Source: Phyllobacterium sp. 628
GTDB taxonomy: Bacteria; Pseudomonadota; Alphaproteobacteria; Rhizobiales; Rhizobiaceae
Length of the DNA: 64,000 bases
Direction of reading: 5' to 3'
NCBI RefSeq assembly: GCF_014189505.1
Contig: NZ_CP050301.1
Location: 1,867,501-1,931,500 of the forward strand
The notes beneath the pieces are model-generated. The model made no database searches. It had not been told where the DNA came from and saw nothing but the letters and a program-made list of their open reading frames with translations. Positions 42,164 to 51,416 of the stretch are shown here, piece by piece (positions within the stretch are counted from its first letter, which is position 1; every line of letters begins with the position of its first letter). A program made the position numbers and the translations under genes.

Positions 42164-43048
42164 TCAACCCTTTTGCAGTTCGAGATAAGGCGCATAGAGG
42201 CTGCCGTCGCTCGCCGAACGCCGGAATTCCAAGACGCGATCGCAGAATGCATCAAGCTCAGGATCGTTGGTCAGTGCATTCAGGACGAAACCGGTTTCGT
42301 CAGGGATGGCGCTGCTGCCGCGATGGCCGGTGCGCTCGATCCAGAAACTGGGAAAATTCTGGCGTGGGCGGCAGGAGTTCGAGGAACTGATCGCATATTG
42401 ATGCAACCAGCCATAACTTTGAATGAGTGGCTGGATTGCATGGGCTTCGATGCGATCGCGCGAGACGTTATCGCTATAGCAGGAGTGAAAAATCAACTCG
42501 ACCTTACCAGCATGCTCCTGCCAAAGCTCGGGGAAAGCCCAATCCAGACAGATCAGAAAACCGCAGCGCACACCCTTGATAACAAGCGTTAAAGGCTGAT
42601 CGCCGGGGGCAAAGGCGCGCAGATCGTTGATCGAGCAGCGGCGTTTGTCATAACGGCCCGCGATGGCGCCTTTATCATCAAAAATAAACAGCGAATTGGT
42701 AGGCCGCGCATGGGAATGGTCCCAATGGACGGAGCCGGTGACAATCCATATTCCGTGGTTTCGCGCAGCCTCGGCAAGGCTGTCCATGGCGGCATTGAGC
42801 GTTGCCCATTCGAAATCATCCCATGTCGGCCATGAGGCAGCGCCATAGCCGGACAGCGCGCATTCAGGAAAATGCGCCACGTCAGCACCGGCAGATGCGG
42901 CACGGGCGGTCAGATCCAGCATATGGGCGAGATTGGCCGCGATATCGTGTGAAACCGGGAACTGACAGGTGGCGACGGTCAATCGGACAGGTTTGCCGCG
43001 CGTCGAAGGCGGCACATCCCAAACGTAGTCGGCGCGCTTCTTTTTCAC
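42164..43048 (-). CDS. Carbon-nitrogen hydrolase (nitrilase superfamily)
   Basis: A protein of about 294 residues with the nitrilase triad: Glu in HFPECALSGYG, Lys in AGRYDKRRCS and Cys in GFLICLDWAFPE. The body starts RLTVATCQFPV. It hydrolyses a C-N bond in an amide, nitrile or carbamoyl compound, and the substrate is unknown. Start choice is uncertain. I give the GTG at 43048 (VKKKRADYVWDV), preceded by GGGTGATC. The frame is open to an ATG at 43123, and the conserved domain starts about 20 codons in. Confidence 0.85.
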   Translation of the reverse strand: MKKKRADYVWDVPPSTRGKPVRLTVATCQFPVSHDIAANLAHMLDLTARAASAGADVAHFPECALSGYGAASWPTWDDFEWATLNAAMDSLAEAARNHGIWIVTGSVHWDHSHARPTNSLFIFDDKGAIAGRYDKRRCSINDLRAFAPGDQPLTLVIKGVRCGFLICLDWAFPELWQEHAGKVELIFHSCYSDNVSRDRIEAHAIQPLIQSYGWLHQYAISSSNSCRPRQNFPSFWIERTGHRGSSAIPDETGFVLNALTNDPELDAFCDRVLEFRRSASDGSLYAPYLELQKG

Positions 43049-43317
43049 GAGATCACCCTTCGACTCACCAGCATGGCGGAGTTTACCTGATGTGATGCAA
43101 TCCAAGAACTGGAGAAGGCACAAAGAAAGGCCACACGACGGTTGCTTTCACACATTCACGCGGCCTGTTTTTATATGTGATCACGCTTTCCCTATATGCC
43201 TTCGGTCCGCCATATTAATTATTCATCTCTGGTTCATGGGATTAGACTTAAGTCTATCTCTAGGGACTTTAATGATGGAAATGCCTGCCACTCAGAGCGC
43301 ATTTCACTGGAGGCACT

Positions 43318-43659
43318 ATGAAAAAGTTGATTTCAGCCTTTTTTGCCGTCGTGATGTCGATCGGCGCAATCGGCGTGAGCGCACCGGTATCCGCTGCGCC
43401 GATGACTGTCGAGAAGCCAATCACCACAACCGGGCCAGCTGCTGCAAATACAAATGTGCAGACGGTTCAGTACTACTACCGTGACCGTTATGATCGTCGC
43501 TATGACCGCAGATGGGATCGCCGTTGGGACCGTCGCTATGACCGCAGGTGGGATCGCCGTTGGGATCGTCGTCACGATCGCCGCTGGGACCGCCGGTGGG
43601 ATCGCCGTTACGACCACCGCTGGGATCGCCGCCATGATCGCAGATGGCGCCGTATCTGA
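43318..43659 (+). CDS. Secreted protein with Arg/Asp/Trp-Tyr tandem repeats
   Basis: A 113-residue protein with a signal peptide (MKKLISAFFAVVMSIGAIGV, cleavage near VSAAP). A short Thr/Ala linker follows, then about 14 tandem four-residue units of the form (Y/W/H)DRR from about residue 55 to the end (RRWDRRWDRRYDRRWDRRWD). The DNA is a degenerate 12-base repeat (43475-43655). The tail has almost balanced charge with regular aromatics, so it may bind polymers or self-associate. GGAGG lies seven bases upstream. Family not recognised. Confidence 0.78.
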   Translation: MKKLISAFFAVVMSIGAIGVSAPVSAAPMTVEKPITTTGPAAANTNVQTVQYYYRDRYDRRYDRRWDRRWDRRYDRRWDRRWDRRHDRRWDRRWDRRYDHRWDRRHDRRWRRI

Positions 43660-43672
43660 TCACATTGTTCTG

Positions 43673-43706
43673 AAAACCCCGGTCATGTACCGGGGTTTTT
43701 CTTTTT
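43673..43706 (+). terminator. Rho-independent terminator
   Basis: AAAACCCCGGT/ACCGGGGTTTT stem with a CATGT loop, followed by T-rich sequence. Confidence 0.92.
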
Positions 43707-43835
43707 GACCGGGATGCGCAGCATACGAAAATGTGATCAAGCGCCGCAGGTGCAATCGCGAATCTTTAATCTAAGGTGATCCCGGAAACCCTTGAAGCCA
43801 CATGCTTTTGAAGCCACAAGAGTTGGAGATACTCC

Positions 43836-44288
43836 ATGAAGAGACTGATTGCTTTTGCTGCTGCGCCCTTGCTGGCCATTGCGGTGTTTTCGGCTGCGGC
43901 CAATGCAGACCCCATCGCTGACCGGCAGGCGTTGATGAAGGACCAGGGCAAAGCCGTTGGCAGCCTTGCCCCCATCGCCAAGGGTGAAAAGCCATTTGAT
44001 GCGGCTGCGGTGCTGGCAGCACTGAACAAGCTGAATGAAGATGCACAAAAGATTGATCCTGCAGCGATGTTCCCAGCGGGCACAGAGACCGGCGGCGACA
44101 CCACCGCTTCACCGAAAATATGGGAAGACAATGCCGGTTTTGTTGCAGCGGTGAACAAGTACAAGGCCGATACTGCCGCAGCTCTTGCCTCCAAGCCGCA
44201 GGATCTCGACAGTTTCAAGGTGGCTTTCGGTCAGGTGACGCAGAATTGCGGTGCTTGCCATCAGGCATTCCGCATCAAGAAAAACTAG
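43836..44288 (+). CDS. Cytochrome c' / c556 family protein
   Basis: A 150-residue protein with a signal peptide (cleavage after AANA, about residue 24). It is a mainly helical bundle with a C-terminal haem site CGACH (NCGACHQAFRIKK), the arrangement of class II cytochromes c (c' or c556). RQALMKDQGKAVGSLAPIAK forms helix 1. It should be a periplasmic monohaem protein in electron transfer or gas binding. A diheme cytochrome starts directly after its stop, so the two form an operon. Confidence 0.92.
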   Translation: MKRLIAFAAAPLLAIAVFSAAANADPIADRQALMKDQGKAVGSLAPIAKGEKPFDAAAVLAALNKLNEDAQKIDPAAMFPAGTETGGDTTASPKIWEDNAGFVAAVNKYKADTAAALASKPQDLDSFKVAFGQVTQNCGACHQAFRIKKN

Positions 44289-45230
44289 TTGAACGCCGGG
44301 GGATCGTTGCTGCGCAAGCTGCTGCTTCTCATTGTTCTGGGCATGATTGCGGGAGGAGCCGGGTTCTGGTTTCTCTCGGTGCCGGTGCGGATTGATCCGG
44401 CAAAGCTCGCGGCGGCACGCCCTGGCGATCTGAAGCGCGGTGAAAGCGTCTTCTGGGCAGGTGGGTGTGCTTCCTGCCATGCCGCGCCCGGCGCAACCGG
44501 TGACGCCCGGCTGGTGCTTGCCGGGGGGCATGAGCTGGTCACGCCCTTCGGCACATTCGTGACCCCCAATATTTCCCCTTCCGATCAAGGCATCGGCAAG
44601 TGGGCATTCGAGGATTTCGCCAATGCCATGCAGGCGGGTGTGTCACCGGATGGAAGACACTTTTATCCGGCCTTTCCCTACACGTCCTATGCGCGCATGC
44701 AGGTGCAGGATATTGCCGATCTCTACGCCTATCTGAAAACCCTGCCGCCGTCAGACAACGTGGCCGGGCCGCATAAACTTGGTTTTCCCTTTAATATCCG
44801 CCGCGGTATCGGATTGTGGAAACGGCTTTACCTTTCGCCCGAGCCGGTGCTGGCCATCGCCGATGCCAGCGATGCGATCAAGCGCGGCCAATATCTGGTT
44901 GAAGGACCCGGCCATTGCGGCGAATGTCATACCCCACGCAATGCTATAGGCGGCCTCGACAAGACGCGATGGCTGGCAGGCGCGAAAGCGCCGGAAGGCA
45001 AAGGTGTCGTGCCAAATATTACCGGGGGTGAGGGCGGGATCGACAACTGGTCCGCAAAAGACATTTCCTATGCACTTGAGAGCGGCTTTACCCCGGATTT
45101 TGACTCGCTTGGCGGTTCGATGACCGATGTGGTGCAGAACATGGCGCATCTGGACCCAGCCGACCGCGAGGCAATTGCAGCCTATCTCAAGGCTATTCCC
45201 GCGCATCCGAACGGTTTTCCAAAACCCTGA
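44289..45230 (+). CDS. Diheme cytochrome c, membrane-anchored
   Basis: A 313-residue protein with an N-terminal membrane segment (LLLLIVLGMIAGGAGFWFLS) and two haem sites, CASCH (about residue 60) and CGECH (about 213). The domains resemble the cytochrome subunits of alcohol, gluconate or aldehyde dehydrogenases (TPFGTFVTPNISPSDQGIG, PAFPYTSYARM). It probably accepts electrons with the c' protein before it. The start is a TTG directly after the upstream stop, and another TTG six codons later follows GGGGGA. No ATG suits. No dehydrogenase gene is next to it. Confidence 0.88.
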   Translation: MNAGGSLLRKLLLLIVLGMIAGGAGFWFLSVPVRIDPAKLAAARPGDLKRGESVFWAGGCASCHAAPGATGDARLVLAGGHELVTPFGTFVTPNISPSDQGIGKWAFEDFANAMQAGVSPDGRHFYPAFPYTSYARMQVQDIADLYAYLKTLPPSDNVAGPHKLGFPFNIRRGIGLWKRLYLSPEPVLAIADASDAIKRGQYLVEGPGHCGECHTPRNAIGGLDKTRWLAGAKAPEGKGVVPNITGGEGGIDNWSAKDISYALESGFTPDFDSLGGSMTDVVQNMAHLDPADREAIAAYLKAIPAHPNGFPKP

Positions 45231-45437
45231 TGATAGGATGTGGCGGGTTGTGTGCTGCAATATTTTGGAAAGCCCTGAACCAAATCATTTCATTGGTGTC
45301 GTGGTCGCGGGGAATGATTTTCCCGAACGAGGTCATTGTTCAATATTTATGACGTCGATCCAAAACATCGTTTACCCCATCCTGTGATCAAAGGCCTCCG
45401 CATATTGCGGTGCCGCGAGCTGAAAAGGATGCCAGCC

Positions 45438-46405
45438 ATGTTTACCCGCAGACAAACCCTGTCTCTCATCGGTGCCGTAACCCTGACTGCGGCGGTGCCA
45501 CTCACCGCAAAAGCGGCCACAACACCGCTCAAAACTTTGCGCATCGGCTGGCAAAAGGGCGGGGTTCTCGCCCTTGCCAAGAGTACGGGCGCGTTGGAAA
45601 GCGGCTTGAGCCGCGCGGTATCACTGTGACATGGGCGGAATTCTCTTCCGGTCCGCCGCTGCTGGAGGCGCTAGGCGCGGGTGCTGTAGATTTTGGCCCG
45701 ACGGGTGACGTGCCGCCGCTATTTGCACAGGCGGCTGGCGGCAATCTTGTCTATGCCGGAACCTATAAAGGCTCGCCCGAAGGGTCAGCTATTCTGGTGC
45801 GCAAGGATTCGCCGATCCAGACGCTCGCTGATCTCAAGGGCAAGCGCGTGGCCTTCAAGCGCGGATCGAGCGCACATAATTTCACCGTCAAGGCGCTGCG
45901 CAAAGCGGGACTTGGCGTGACGGACATTCAGCCTTCCGACCTTTCGCCCTCCGATGCCGCCGCTGCTTTCTCCTCCGGCCAAGTGGATGCCTGGTCGATT
46001 TGGGACCCTTATCTTGCCGTGGCGGAAAAGCGCCCTGAAACCCGCATTCTTGCCACTGGCGACGGCATTGTTGATAGCTGGTCATATTTCCTCAGCAACG
46101 GCGATTTCACCGCAGCCCATGGCGACGTCGTTGCCGAGGTACTCGACGAACTGGCGAAAGTCGGCCGCGCGGCGCAGGACAATCTCGACGATACCGTAGC
46201 TGCGCTCTCCAAAATCACCGGCGTTCCGCAGGATATCCAGCGGATCACATTGACGCGCAAAGGATTGCAGCTGGGTGATGTGGCTACCGTGTCACCCGAG
46301 GCCATTGCCTATCAACAGGCGCTGGCCGATGAGTTCTATGATCTGAAAATCATTCCGAAGAAGCTCAATATCAGCGATATTGTCTGGAATGGCAGACCTG
46401 CCTGA
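45438..46405 (+). pseudogene. Frameshifted sulfonate/taurine-type ABC substrate-binding protein (SsuA-like)
   Basis: Frame one holds a signal peptide (MFTRRQTLSLIGAVTLTAAV) and the start of the binding domain (LRIGWQKGGVLALAKSTGAL). It then stops at 45627. The rest, KRLEPRGITVTWAEFSSGPP to the end at 46405, is in another frame. One missing A in a short A run (45598-45600, TTGGAAAGCGG) accounts for it, since GAAAAGCGG would read LEKRLEPRG. The body (DFGPTGDVPPLFAQAAGGNL, FKRGSSAHNFTVKALRKAG) matches SsuA/TauA proteins. No permease or ATPase gene is adjacent. Confidence 0.85.
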
Positions 46406-46459
46406 GGTTTGCTGTCCAGAAAAGGCCCGACAGATGTCAGCCTCTGGTGCTGCCGGAAA

Positions 46460-46798
46460 TCAGCGTCTTTCGCAACCGATAAGGACTGAATTACCGTCGG
46501 TATATTTGCTGCGCATCGTATAAAGCCAGCCGCGGCATTCTTCCATCGAGCGGAAGCAGCGAAAGTCCGAAACGGGTACGTTGTCGCCGCCCATGGAGAT
46601 TATCGGATTATCAGTGGTGCCGGAATACCGGCCAACGATAACACCGGAACCTCGCGGCGGTGTATTGCAGCGCGCGCCGGCATATTCACTGACATTCTTG
46701 CGGACGGCGGCCTGAACCTCGGCCGTGTCAAGCACGGAAAGCACCGGCTGAGCAGCAAAACCCAGACCGAGCATCAGGACAAGAGCGCTTCGTTTCAT
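46460..46798 (-). CDS. Small secreted hypothetical protein, 112 aa
   Basis: A 112-residue protein with a signal peptide (MKRSALVLMLGLGFAAQPVL) and a mature part of about 80 residues with four Cys (ARCNTPP, FRCFRSMEECRGW, LIGCERR). Two disulfides are likely. GGAGG precedes the ATG. No family is recognised. It is probably periplasmic, transcribed alone, and converges with the SsuA-like gene. Confidence 0.75.
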   Translation of the reverse strand: MKRSALVLMLGLGFAAQPVLSVLDTAEVQAAVRKNVSEYAGARCNTPPRGSGVIVGRYSGTTDNPIISMGGDNVPVSDFRCFRSMEECRGWLYTMRSKYTDGNSVLIGCERR

Positions 46799-47081
46799 TG
46801 TAAGATACCTCCGCAGTCAATCACGTGTGATGGCGTTCCCCACCCAGCGCCATGTTCTTTATAGCCGAAACGCCGCGCCATGTAACTGAAACCGGCGGTG
46901 CCATTAAACACATCTGCGCGACCAAAGTCGAATTGACGAGGTTGGAGAAATATAGGAATATTAACCCATAGCATGGGGTATATCTAATCAGCGACAGCTT
47001 TATGGCAGATAAAAGCTCGTGAAGTTCCAATCAAGTTAATTGGTATTTGGTCGTTTGGCCGATGTTTCAAGGATTTAGAAA

Positions 47082-47414
47082 GTGATTTCCAAAATCGCAA
47101 AAAACATTGAACTGAGTGAAGCGGCCATCAAGTCTTTTGCACCGTTTTGTTCAAGCGCAAATACGGGTGAACTGCCCTATGTGTTCTGGTCGTTAGGTGG
47201 GCGGAAACTTGGTGCCAACGATGAAGTTCTGGAGACTTATCCGCCAGGCTATATGTTGGGCCTCATAGAGGAAAACGTTGTCAGCAGCAAAACAGAAAGG
47301 GTAGCCGTCAAAGACGGGATGTATCTGCTATTCAATCCGAAAAAACCACTTTCACCCTTAAAAACATACCTTATCGATTTGAAAGACCGTCTGATTGATG
47401 TTTCTGAAGTGTGA
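47082..47414 (+). CDS. Hypothetical protein, 110 aa, GTG start
   Basis: A 110-residue frame begins at GTG with GGA about nine bases upstream. It has no signal peptide or membrane helix. The sequence looks globular (LPYVFWSLGGRKLGANDEVL, then TYPPGYMLGLIEENVV and DGMYLLFNPK). Base composition is AT-richer than its neighbours, which fits acquired DNA. I do not recognise a family. The 280 bases before it hold no other gene I can support. Confidence 0.55.
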   Translation: MISKIAKNIELSEAAIKSFAPFCSSANTGELPYVFWSLGGRKLGANDEVLETYPPGYMLGLIEENVVSSKTERVAVKDGMYLLFNPKKPLSPLKTYLIDLKDRLIDVSEV

Positions 47415-47487
47415 TTTCGTAGCTCATTTTTCCTGTGAATTTTAGAGGTCAACAAAACGCACGCGTCTTATTGGTGTCGAAACACAT

Positions 47488-47519
47488 CCAGCCCTCCGCG
47501 TGATAAAGCGGACGGCTGG
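47488..47519 (-). terminator. Hairpin downstream of oligopeptidase B
   Basis: CCAGCC/GGCTGG outer arms with an inner CCGC/GCGG pair. It lies just past the stop of the minus-strand peptidase gene. The T run is weak. Confidence 0.55.
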
Positions 47520-47547
47520 ATGAAAATATTCAGGTATGTGTTGCTGA

Positions 47548-49653
47548 TCAAAGACTAGTCTTGTCCACCAGCTTCAGGGCGTAAGCATAGACATAGGCGA
47601 CTTCTTCCAACCGCGAGAAACGGCCGGATGCGCCCGCATGACCTGCATCCATATTGATGCGGAACAGGATGGGATGATCGTCGGTCTTGAGTTCGCGCAG
47701 TTTCGCCACCCATTTCGCCGGTTCCCAGTAGGTGACGCGCGGATCGGTAAGACCTGCGACGGCGAGGATCGGCGGATAGGCTTGCGCACTGACATTGTCA
47801 TAGGGCGAATAGGAAGCCATGTAGGCATAGTCGGTTGGCGATGTGATCGGGTTGCCCCATTCCGTCCATTCCGGCGGGGTAAGCGGCAACGTATCGTCGA
47901 GCATAGTGTTGATGACATCGACGAAGGGAACCTCGGCGATAATGCCGCTAAAGGCCTCCGGTGCCATATTGGCAATGGCTCCCATCAGCATGCCGCCGGC
48001 CGACCCGCCTTGCGCAATGGTGCGTGCAGGGCTGGTAAAGCTCTCCGCAGCCAGATGGTGGGCGGCGGCGATGAAATCGGTGAACGTATTCTTCTTGTGC
48101 AGGCGTTTGCCATCATCATACCAGCGATAGCCCTTGTCTTTGCCACCACGAATATGAGCGATAGCATAGACAAAGCCGCGATCAACCAGCGACAGGCAGG
48201 TCGTGCTGAAGCTGGCGGGTATGCTGCTGCCATAGGAGCCGTAGCCATAAAGCAGACAGGGTGCGGAACCGTCGATTTTGGTATCGCGGTGGTAAAGAAT
48301 AGAAACAGGAACCGTCTCGCCATCGGCCGCCGGTGCCAGCAGCCGCCGCGTGACATAGTCGTCCGGGTTATGACCGGATGGCACTTCCTGTGTTTTCAAA
48401 AGGGTGCGTTCACGCGTGCGCATATTGTAGTCGAAGAGCTGCGACGGCGTCGTCATGGACGAATAGGAAAAGCGGATGATTTCCGTGTCATATTCAGCGC
48501 TGCCCTGCAGGCCGAGCGAGAAGGCCTCCTCGTCAAAGGCAATGGCATGTTCTTCGCCTGAATGGCGGTTGCGAATCATGATGCGCGGCAGGCTGTTTTC
48601 ACGCTCCAGCCAGACAAGATAATCTTTATAGGCCCCATGGCCGAGCAGCAGGCGGCCAGCTGTGTGCGGGACAACTTCGGTCCAGTTTGCAGGTTCCGGC
48701 GTGCCAACCGGCGTGCTCATGATCTTGAAATCCTTGGCGCCGTCGGCATTGGTGAGGATGTAAAAGACCTCGCCGCCTTCTGTCAGGCTGTATTCGACGC
48801 CGGATTGGCGTGCTGCAACCAGCTTCGGTTGCGACGCGGAATCGCGGGCATCCAGCAGCCAGACTTCCGAAGTTTCGTGGTCATGGCAGTCGATGAAAAT
48901 GAAATCATCCAGCGAACTGCCGCCCACACCCATGAAAAAGCCGGCGTCCTTTTCCTCATGGATGAGGCGATCTGTGCTCTCGGGCTGGCCGAGCTCGTGG
49001 TAGAACAAACGGGATGGACGGTGATTGGCATCGACCTTCGTATAATAGAATCCGTTGGACTGCGCATTCCAGACCCCGCCGCCCGACGTATCGCTGACTG
49101 TGTCAACCTCGTCGTTCAGTGTTGCGAGATCACGCACACGCAGCGTGTAGAATTCCGAACCCATATCGTCAAAACCCCAGATCATCTTGGTATGATCGGG
49201 AGAATGATCCGCTGAGCCCAGGCTGAAATAGGCCTTGCCATCGCCTTCCAGATCGCCGTCAAGCAGCATCGTCTCGGGGCCGCCATCACGGGGTGTTCGG
49301 AAGAAACGTGGATGCTCGCCGCCGGTTTTGTAGGACGTTCCGTAGGCATAGGGGCCATCCTTGGAAGGAACCGATGAATCATCTTCCTTGATACGGCCTT
49401 TCATTTCCTCGAAAAGTCTCGTCTGCAGTTCCTTGGTGTCAGCCATCAGTGCAGCCTGATAGGCATTCTCGGCATCCAGATGCGAGCGGATTGCGGGGGC
49501 GAGTACAGCAGGGTCCTTGAATACGTCCTGCCAGTTCTCGGCGCGCATCCAGGCATAATTATCCACACGGGTAATTCCGTGGCGTGTGTCGGATACTGGA
49601 TGCTTTTCGGACTTCGGAGCGGGCAGGGCGGCGAAACGGGAGGTGCTGGTCAT
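47548..49653 (-). CDS. ptrB: Oligopeptidase B-type prolyl oligopeptidase (S9A)
   Basis: A 701-residue serine peptidase with an N-terminal propeller and a C-terminal alpha/beta hydrolase domain, the length of oligopeptidase B. Landmarks are GITRVDNYAWMRAENWQDV at the start, GFVYAIAHIRGGKDKGYRWY, the catalytic Ser in QGGSAGGMLMGAI and the catalytic His in MDAGHAGASGRF. It cleaves short peptides after basic residues in the cytoplasm or periplasm. No signal peptide is seen. It stands alone. Confidence 0.93.
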   Translation of the reverse strand: MTSTSRFAALPAPKSEKHPVSDTRHGITRVDNYAWMRAENWQDVFKDPAVLAPAIRSHLDAENAYQAALMADTKELQTRLFEEMKGRIKEDDSSVPSKDGPYAYGTSYKTGGEHPRFFRTPRDGGPETMLLDGDLEGDGKAYFSLGSADHSPDHTKMIWGFDDMGSEFYTLRVRDLATLNDEVDTVSDTSGGGVWNAQSNGFYYTKVDANHRPSRLFYHELGQPESTDRLIHEEKDAGFFMGVGGSSLDDFIFIDCHDHETSEVWLLDARDSASQPKLVAARQSGVEYSLTEGGEVFYILTNADGAKDFKIMSTPVGTPEPANWTEVVPHTAGRLLLGHGAYKDYLVWLERENSLPRIMIRNRHSGEEHAIAFDEEAFSLGLQGSAEYDTEIIRFSYSSMTTPSQLFDYNMRTRERTLLKTQEVPSGHNPDDYVTRRLLAPAADGETVPVSILYHRDTKIDGSAPCLLYGYGSYGSSIPASFSTTCLSLVDRGFVYAIAHIRGGKDKGYRWYDDGKRLHKKNTFTDFIAAAHHLAAESFTSPARTIAQGGSAGGMLMGAIANMAPEAFSGIIAEVPFVDVINTMLDDTLPLTPPEWTEWGNPITSPTDYAYMASYSPYDNVSAQAYPPILAVAGLTDPRVTYWEPAKWVAKLRELKTDDHPILFRINMDAGHAGASGRFSRLEEVAYVYAYALKLVDKTSL

Positions 49654-50479
49654 GAAAGCTTTCAGTATCTGTGCGTTGAATCTTTGAAGCCGATGCTGTC
49701 GCGGTAAGGGCTCGTGTGCCTAAGAGGGCGCGATGACAATACATATATAGTGATTACGTCAATCCTCACCAAAGACCAATGTTTGATGGTCCAAGCAACA
49801 GCGGCGATGGAAGCCTTGGCGCGCGTGCGGCGGTCGGGCTCGCCTCCGCCGCACTGAATATGCGGTTCACGATGGTGTGCTTGGCACGTTACAGCGTGCA
49901 ACAGTATATCCGTGTTTAGTGATGAAGAATGCGGTGCATCTCTATACATCGGATATTTTGCTGCGTTGTTCCGATTGAAGCGAAAACACATAATTTACCG
50001 TGTTTTTCGAGATTTTTTAGCCTCTTCGATGTTGCTCAAATGCGCAAAAATTGTCTTCTTGGTAAAAACAACTGCATCAATATTGCCATGTGTTGCTCAA
50101 ATGCAGGTTTTGACAATATATCCAGCAACATCTCTTATTATAGAATGCTTGTGAAATGAGGATTGCTTCCTCATTTTTGCCATTTTTGGTCTTAGTGGTG
50201 TTGCAATGGATGTTCACGTGTGAACATTTATGTTATCACATGTGTACTCGGATTTTAGCTTTCTTGCCTTAATTGGCTTTTATGGTCCGTGTACACTCTA
50301 TATCGGCGAGAAATTTCGAATATTCCTTTTTTAAGTGAAGTATTGATTTGACAATTTGATCTATATCCTGAATAGACTGTCGTCATAAGTGTCAGGGTTT
50401 CTGATATTTGCAGATTTATACTGCGTGCTTTCCCGCGTAATACCCCAGTTTTCAAATTAGATGAAGGATTTGGACTTTG
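49654..50479. other. Long AT-rich intergenic region upstream of mucR
   Basis: Over 800 bases without a convincing gene. AT content rises from about 49910 to the mucR start, with many TpA steps and A/T tracts, which is typical of MucR/H-NS-like targets. It holds an inverted repeat GTTCAC-GT-GTGAAC (50212-50225) and a terminator-like stem at 50154-50178. Frames at 49912-50159 and 50255-50455 have no start signal or family resemblance. Confidence 0.6.
50154..50178 (+). terminator. Terminator-like hairpin upstream of mucR
   Basis: AAATGAGGA/TCCTCATTT perfect nine-base stem with a five-base loop, followed by TT. It lies 300 bases before mucR with no supported gene in front of it. Confidence 0.45.
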
Positions 50480-50917
50480 ATGACAACATTCGACAACTCA
50501 AATACAGCTGCTGGAGACGTTCTTTTGGAACTGACTGCAGAGTTGGTTGCTGCTTACGTAAGCAATAATTCTGTTCCGTCTGGCGATCTCCCGGCGCTGA
50601 TTGCTGATGTCCACGCTGCCCTTGGTCGGGTCGGTAGTGGCGCAGAGGCAGTCGTAACGGTTCAGGAAAAGCCGAAGCCTGCAATCAATCCGAAGAAATC
50701 TGTAGCGGACGACTACATTGTTTGTCTCGAAGACGGCAAGAAGTTCAAGTCGCTCAAGCGTCACCTGATGACACATTATGGTTTGACCCCGGAACAGTAC
50801 CGCGAAAAGTGGGATTTGGATGCTTCCTACCCAATGGTTGCGCCAAACTATGCTGCGGCTCGTTCGCGTCTGGCCAAGAACATGGGGCTCGGCCGCAAGC
50901 GCAAGAAGGCCGCTTAA
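50480..50917 (+). CDS. mucR: Ros/MucR family transcriptional regulator
   Basis: A 145-residue protein of usual MucR length. Residues 1-60 form the oligomerisation region ([34 protein letters not shown]). Then comes the single zinc-finger DNA-binding domain, [20 protein letters not shown] and [18 protein letters not shown], and a basic tail ([10 protein letters not shown]). MucR represses many envelope, motility and virulence or symbiosis genes and binds AT-rich DNA in an H-NS-like manner. The AT-rich upstream region suggests autorepression. A strong terminator follows. Confidence 0.95.
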   Translation: MTTFDNSNTAAGDVLLELTAELVAAYVSNNSVPSGDLPALIADVHAALGRVGSGAEAVVTVQEKPKPAINPKKSVADDYIVCLEDGKKFKSLKRHLMTHYGLTPEQYREKWDLDASYPMVAPNYAAARSRLAKNMGLGRKRKKAA

Positions 50918-51282
50918 CAGCACCTTCCAGAAGTTTCGACAGAGCGGCGCCTTCGGGCGCCGTTTTGTTTTCTGGACTTCCCTTCGGGATAGTGTTCGGC
51001 GGATAGGGATTTTTGCAAGGTTTCCAGCGCCTGCTTCAACCCGATATGACGATTAAGGTCATAGCTCCAATGTCCAGCACCGCCCTTGATCCTCTCGCGC
51101 TCGATGAGCCGCTTCAATCGCCTGCAGTAGACAAGCTTCTCCGTTTTATCCCAGGCGATCATCGTATCCAGGTCTTCACCGCATAAAATTTGCAGCGCCA
51201 GCCGCTGCCTTGCCGTGTCGCGTTCTGCCTCCCGCGCGGCCAGAAATGCGAGTTGCTGCTTTTTCCATTCTTGCATTGCCAT
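50914..51282 (-). CDS. Hypothetical cytoplasmic protein, 122 aa
   Basis: A 122-residue helical, basic protein ([20 protein letters not shown], then [20 protein letters not shown] and [17 protein letters not shown]) with no signal peptide or membrane helix. AGAGGACG precedes the ATG, and a second ATG two codons later is possible. Its last 25 codons read antisense through the mucR terminator, giving an Arg-rich tail (NGARRRRSV). Family not recognised. The N-terminal part looks conserved, and the tail may be a by-product of the overlap. Confidence 0.6.
   Translation of the reverse strand: MAMQEWKKQQLAFLAAREAERDTARQRLALQILCGEDLDTMIAWDKTEKLVYCRRLKRLIERERIKGGAGHWSYDLNRHIGLKQALETLQKSLSAEHYPEGKSRKQNGARRRRSVETSGRCC
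50945..50972 (+). terminator. Rho-independent terminator of mucR
   Basis: CGGCGCC/GGCGCCG stem with a TTCG tetraloop followed by TTTTGTTTT. It lies inside the 3' end of the converging gene at 50914. Confidence 0.93.
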
Positions 51283-51416
51283 GCTTGCGTCCTCTGATGG
51301 TGGATATAGGCATTATCAGGCCATGGGAGTGATAGAGGATAAGAATCCTAAAGCTTTTTAAGATGTAAGAAAAATACAAATTAATACAACTGCTTAACCT
51401 ATAGATGTCAGAAAAC

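Noticed and set aside
43475..43655. Regular 12-base repeats considered as a CRISPR-like array
   Set aside because: There are no unique spacers and the repeats encode an in-frame four-residue motif behind a signal peptide.
49912..50159. Two overlapping plus-strand frames upstream of mucR
   Set aside because: AT-rich chance frames without a ribosome-binding site, though one ends at the terminator-like stem.
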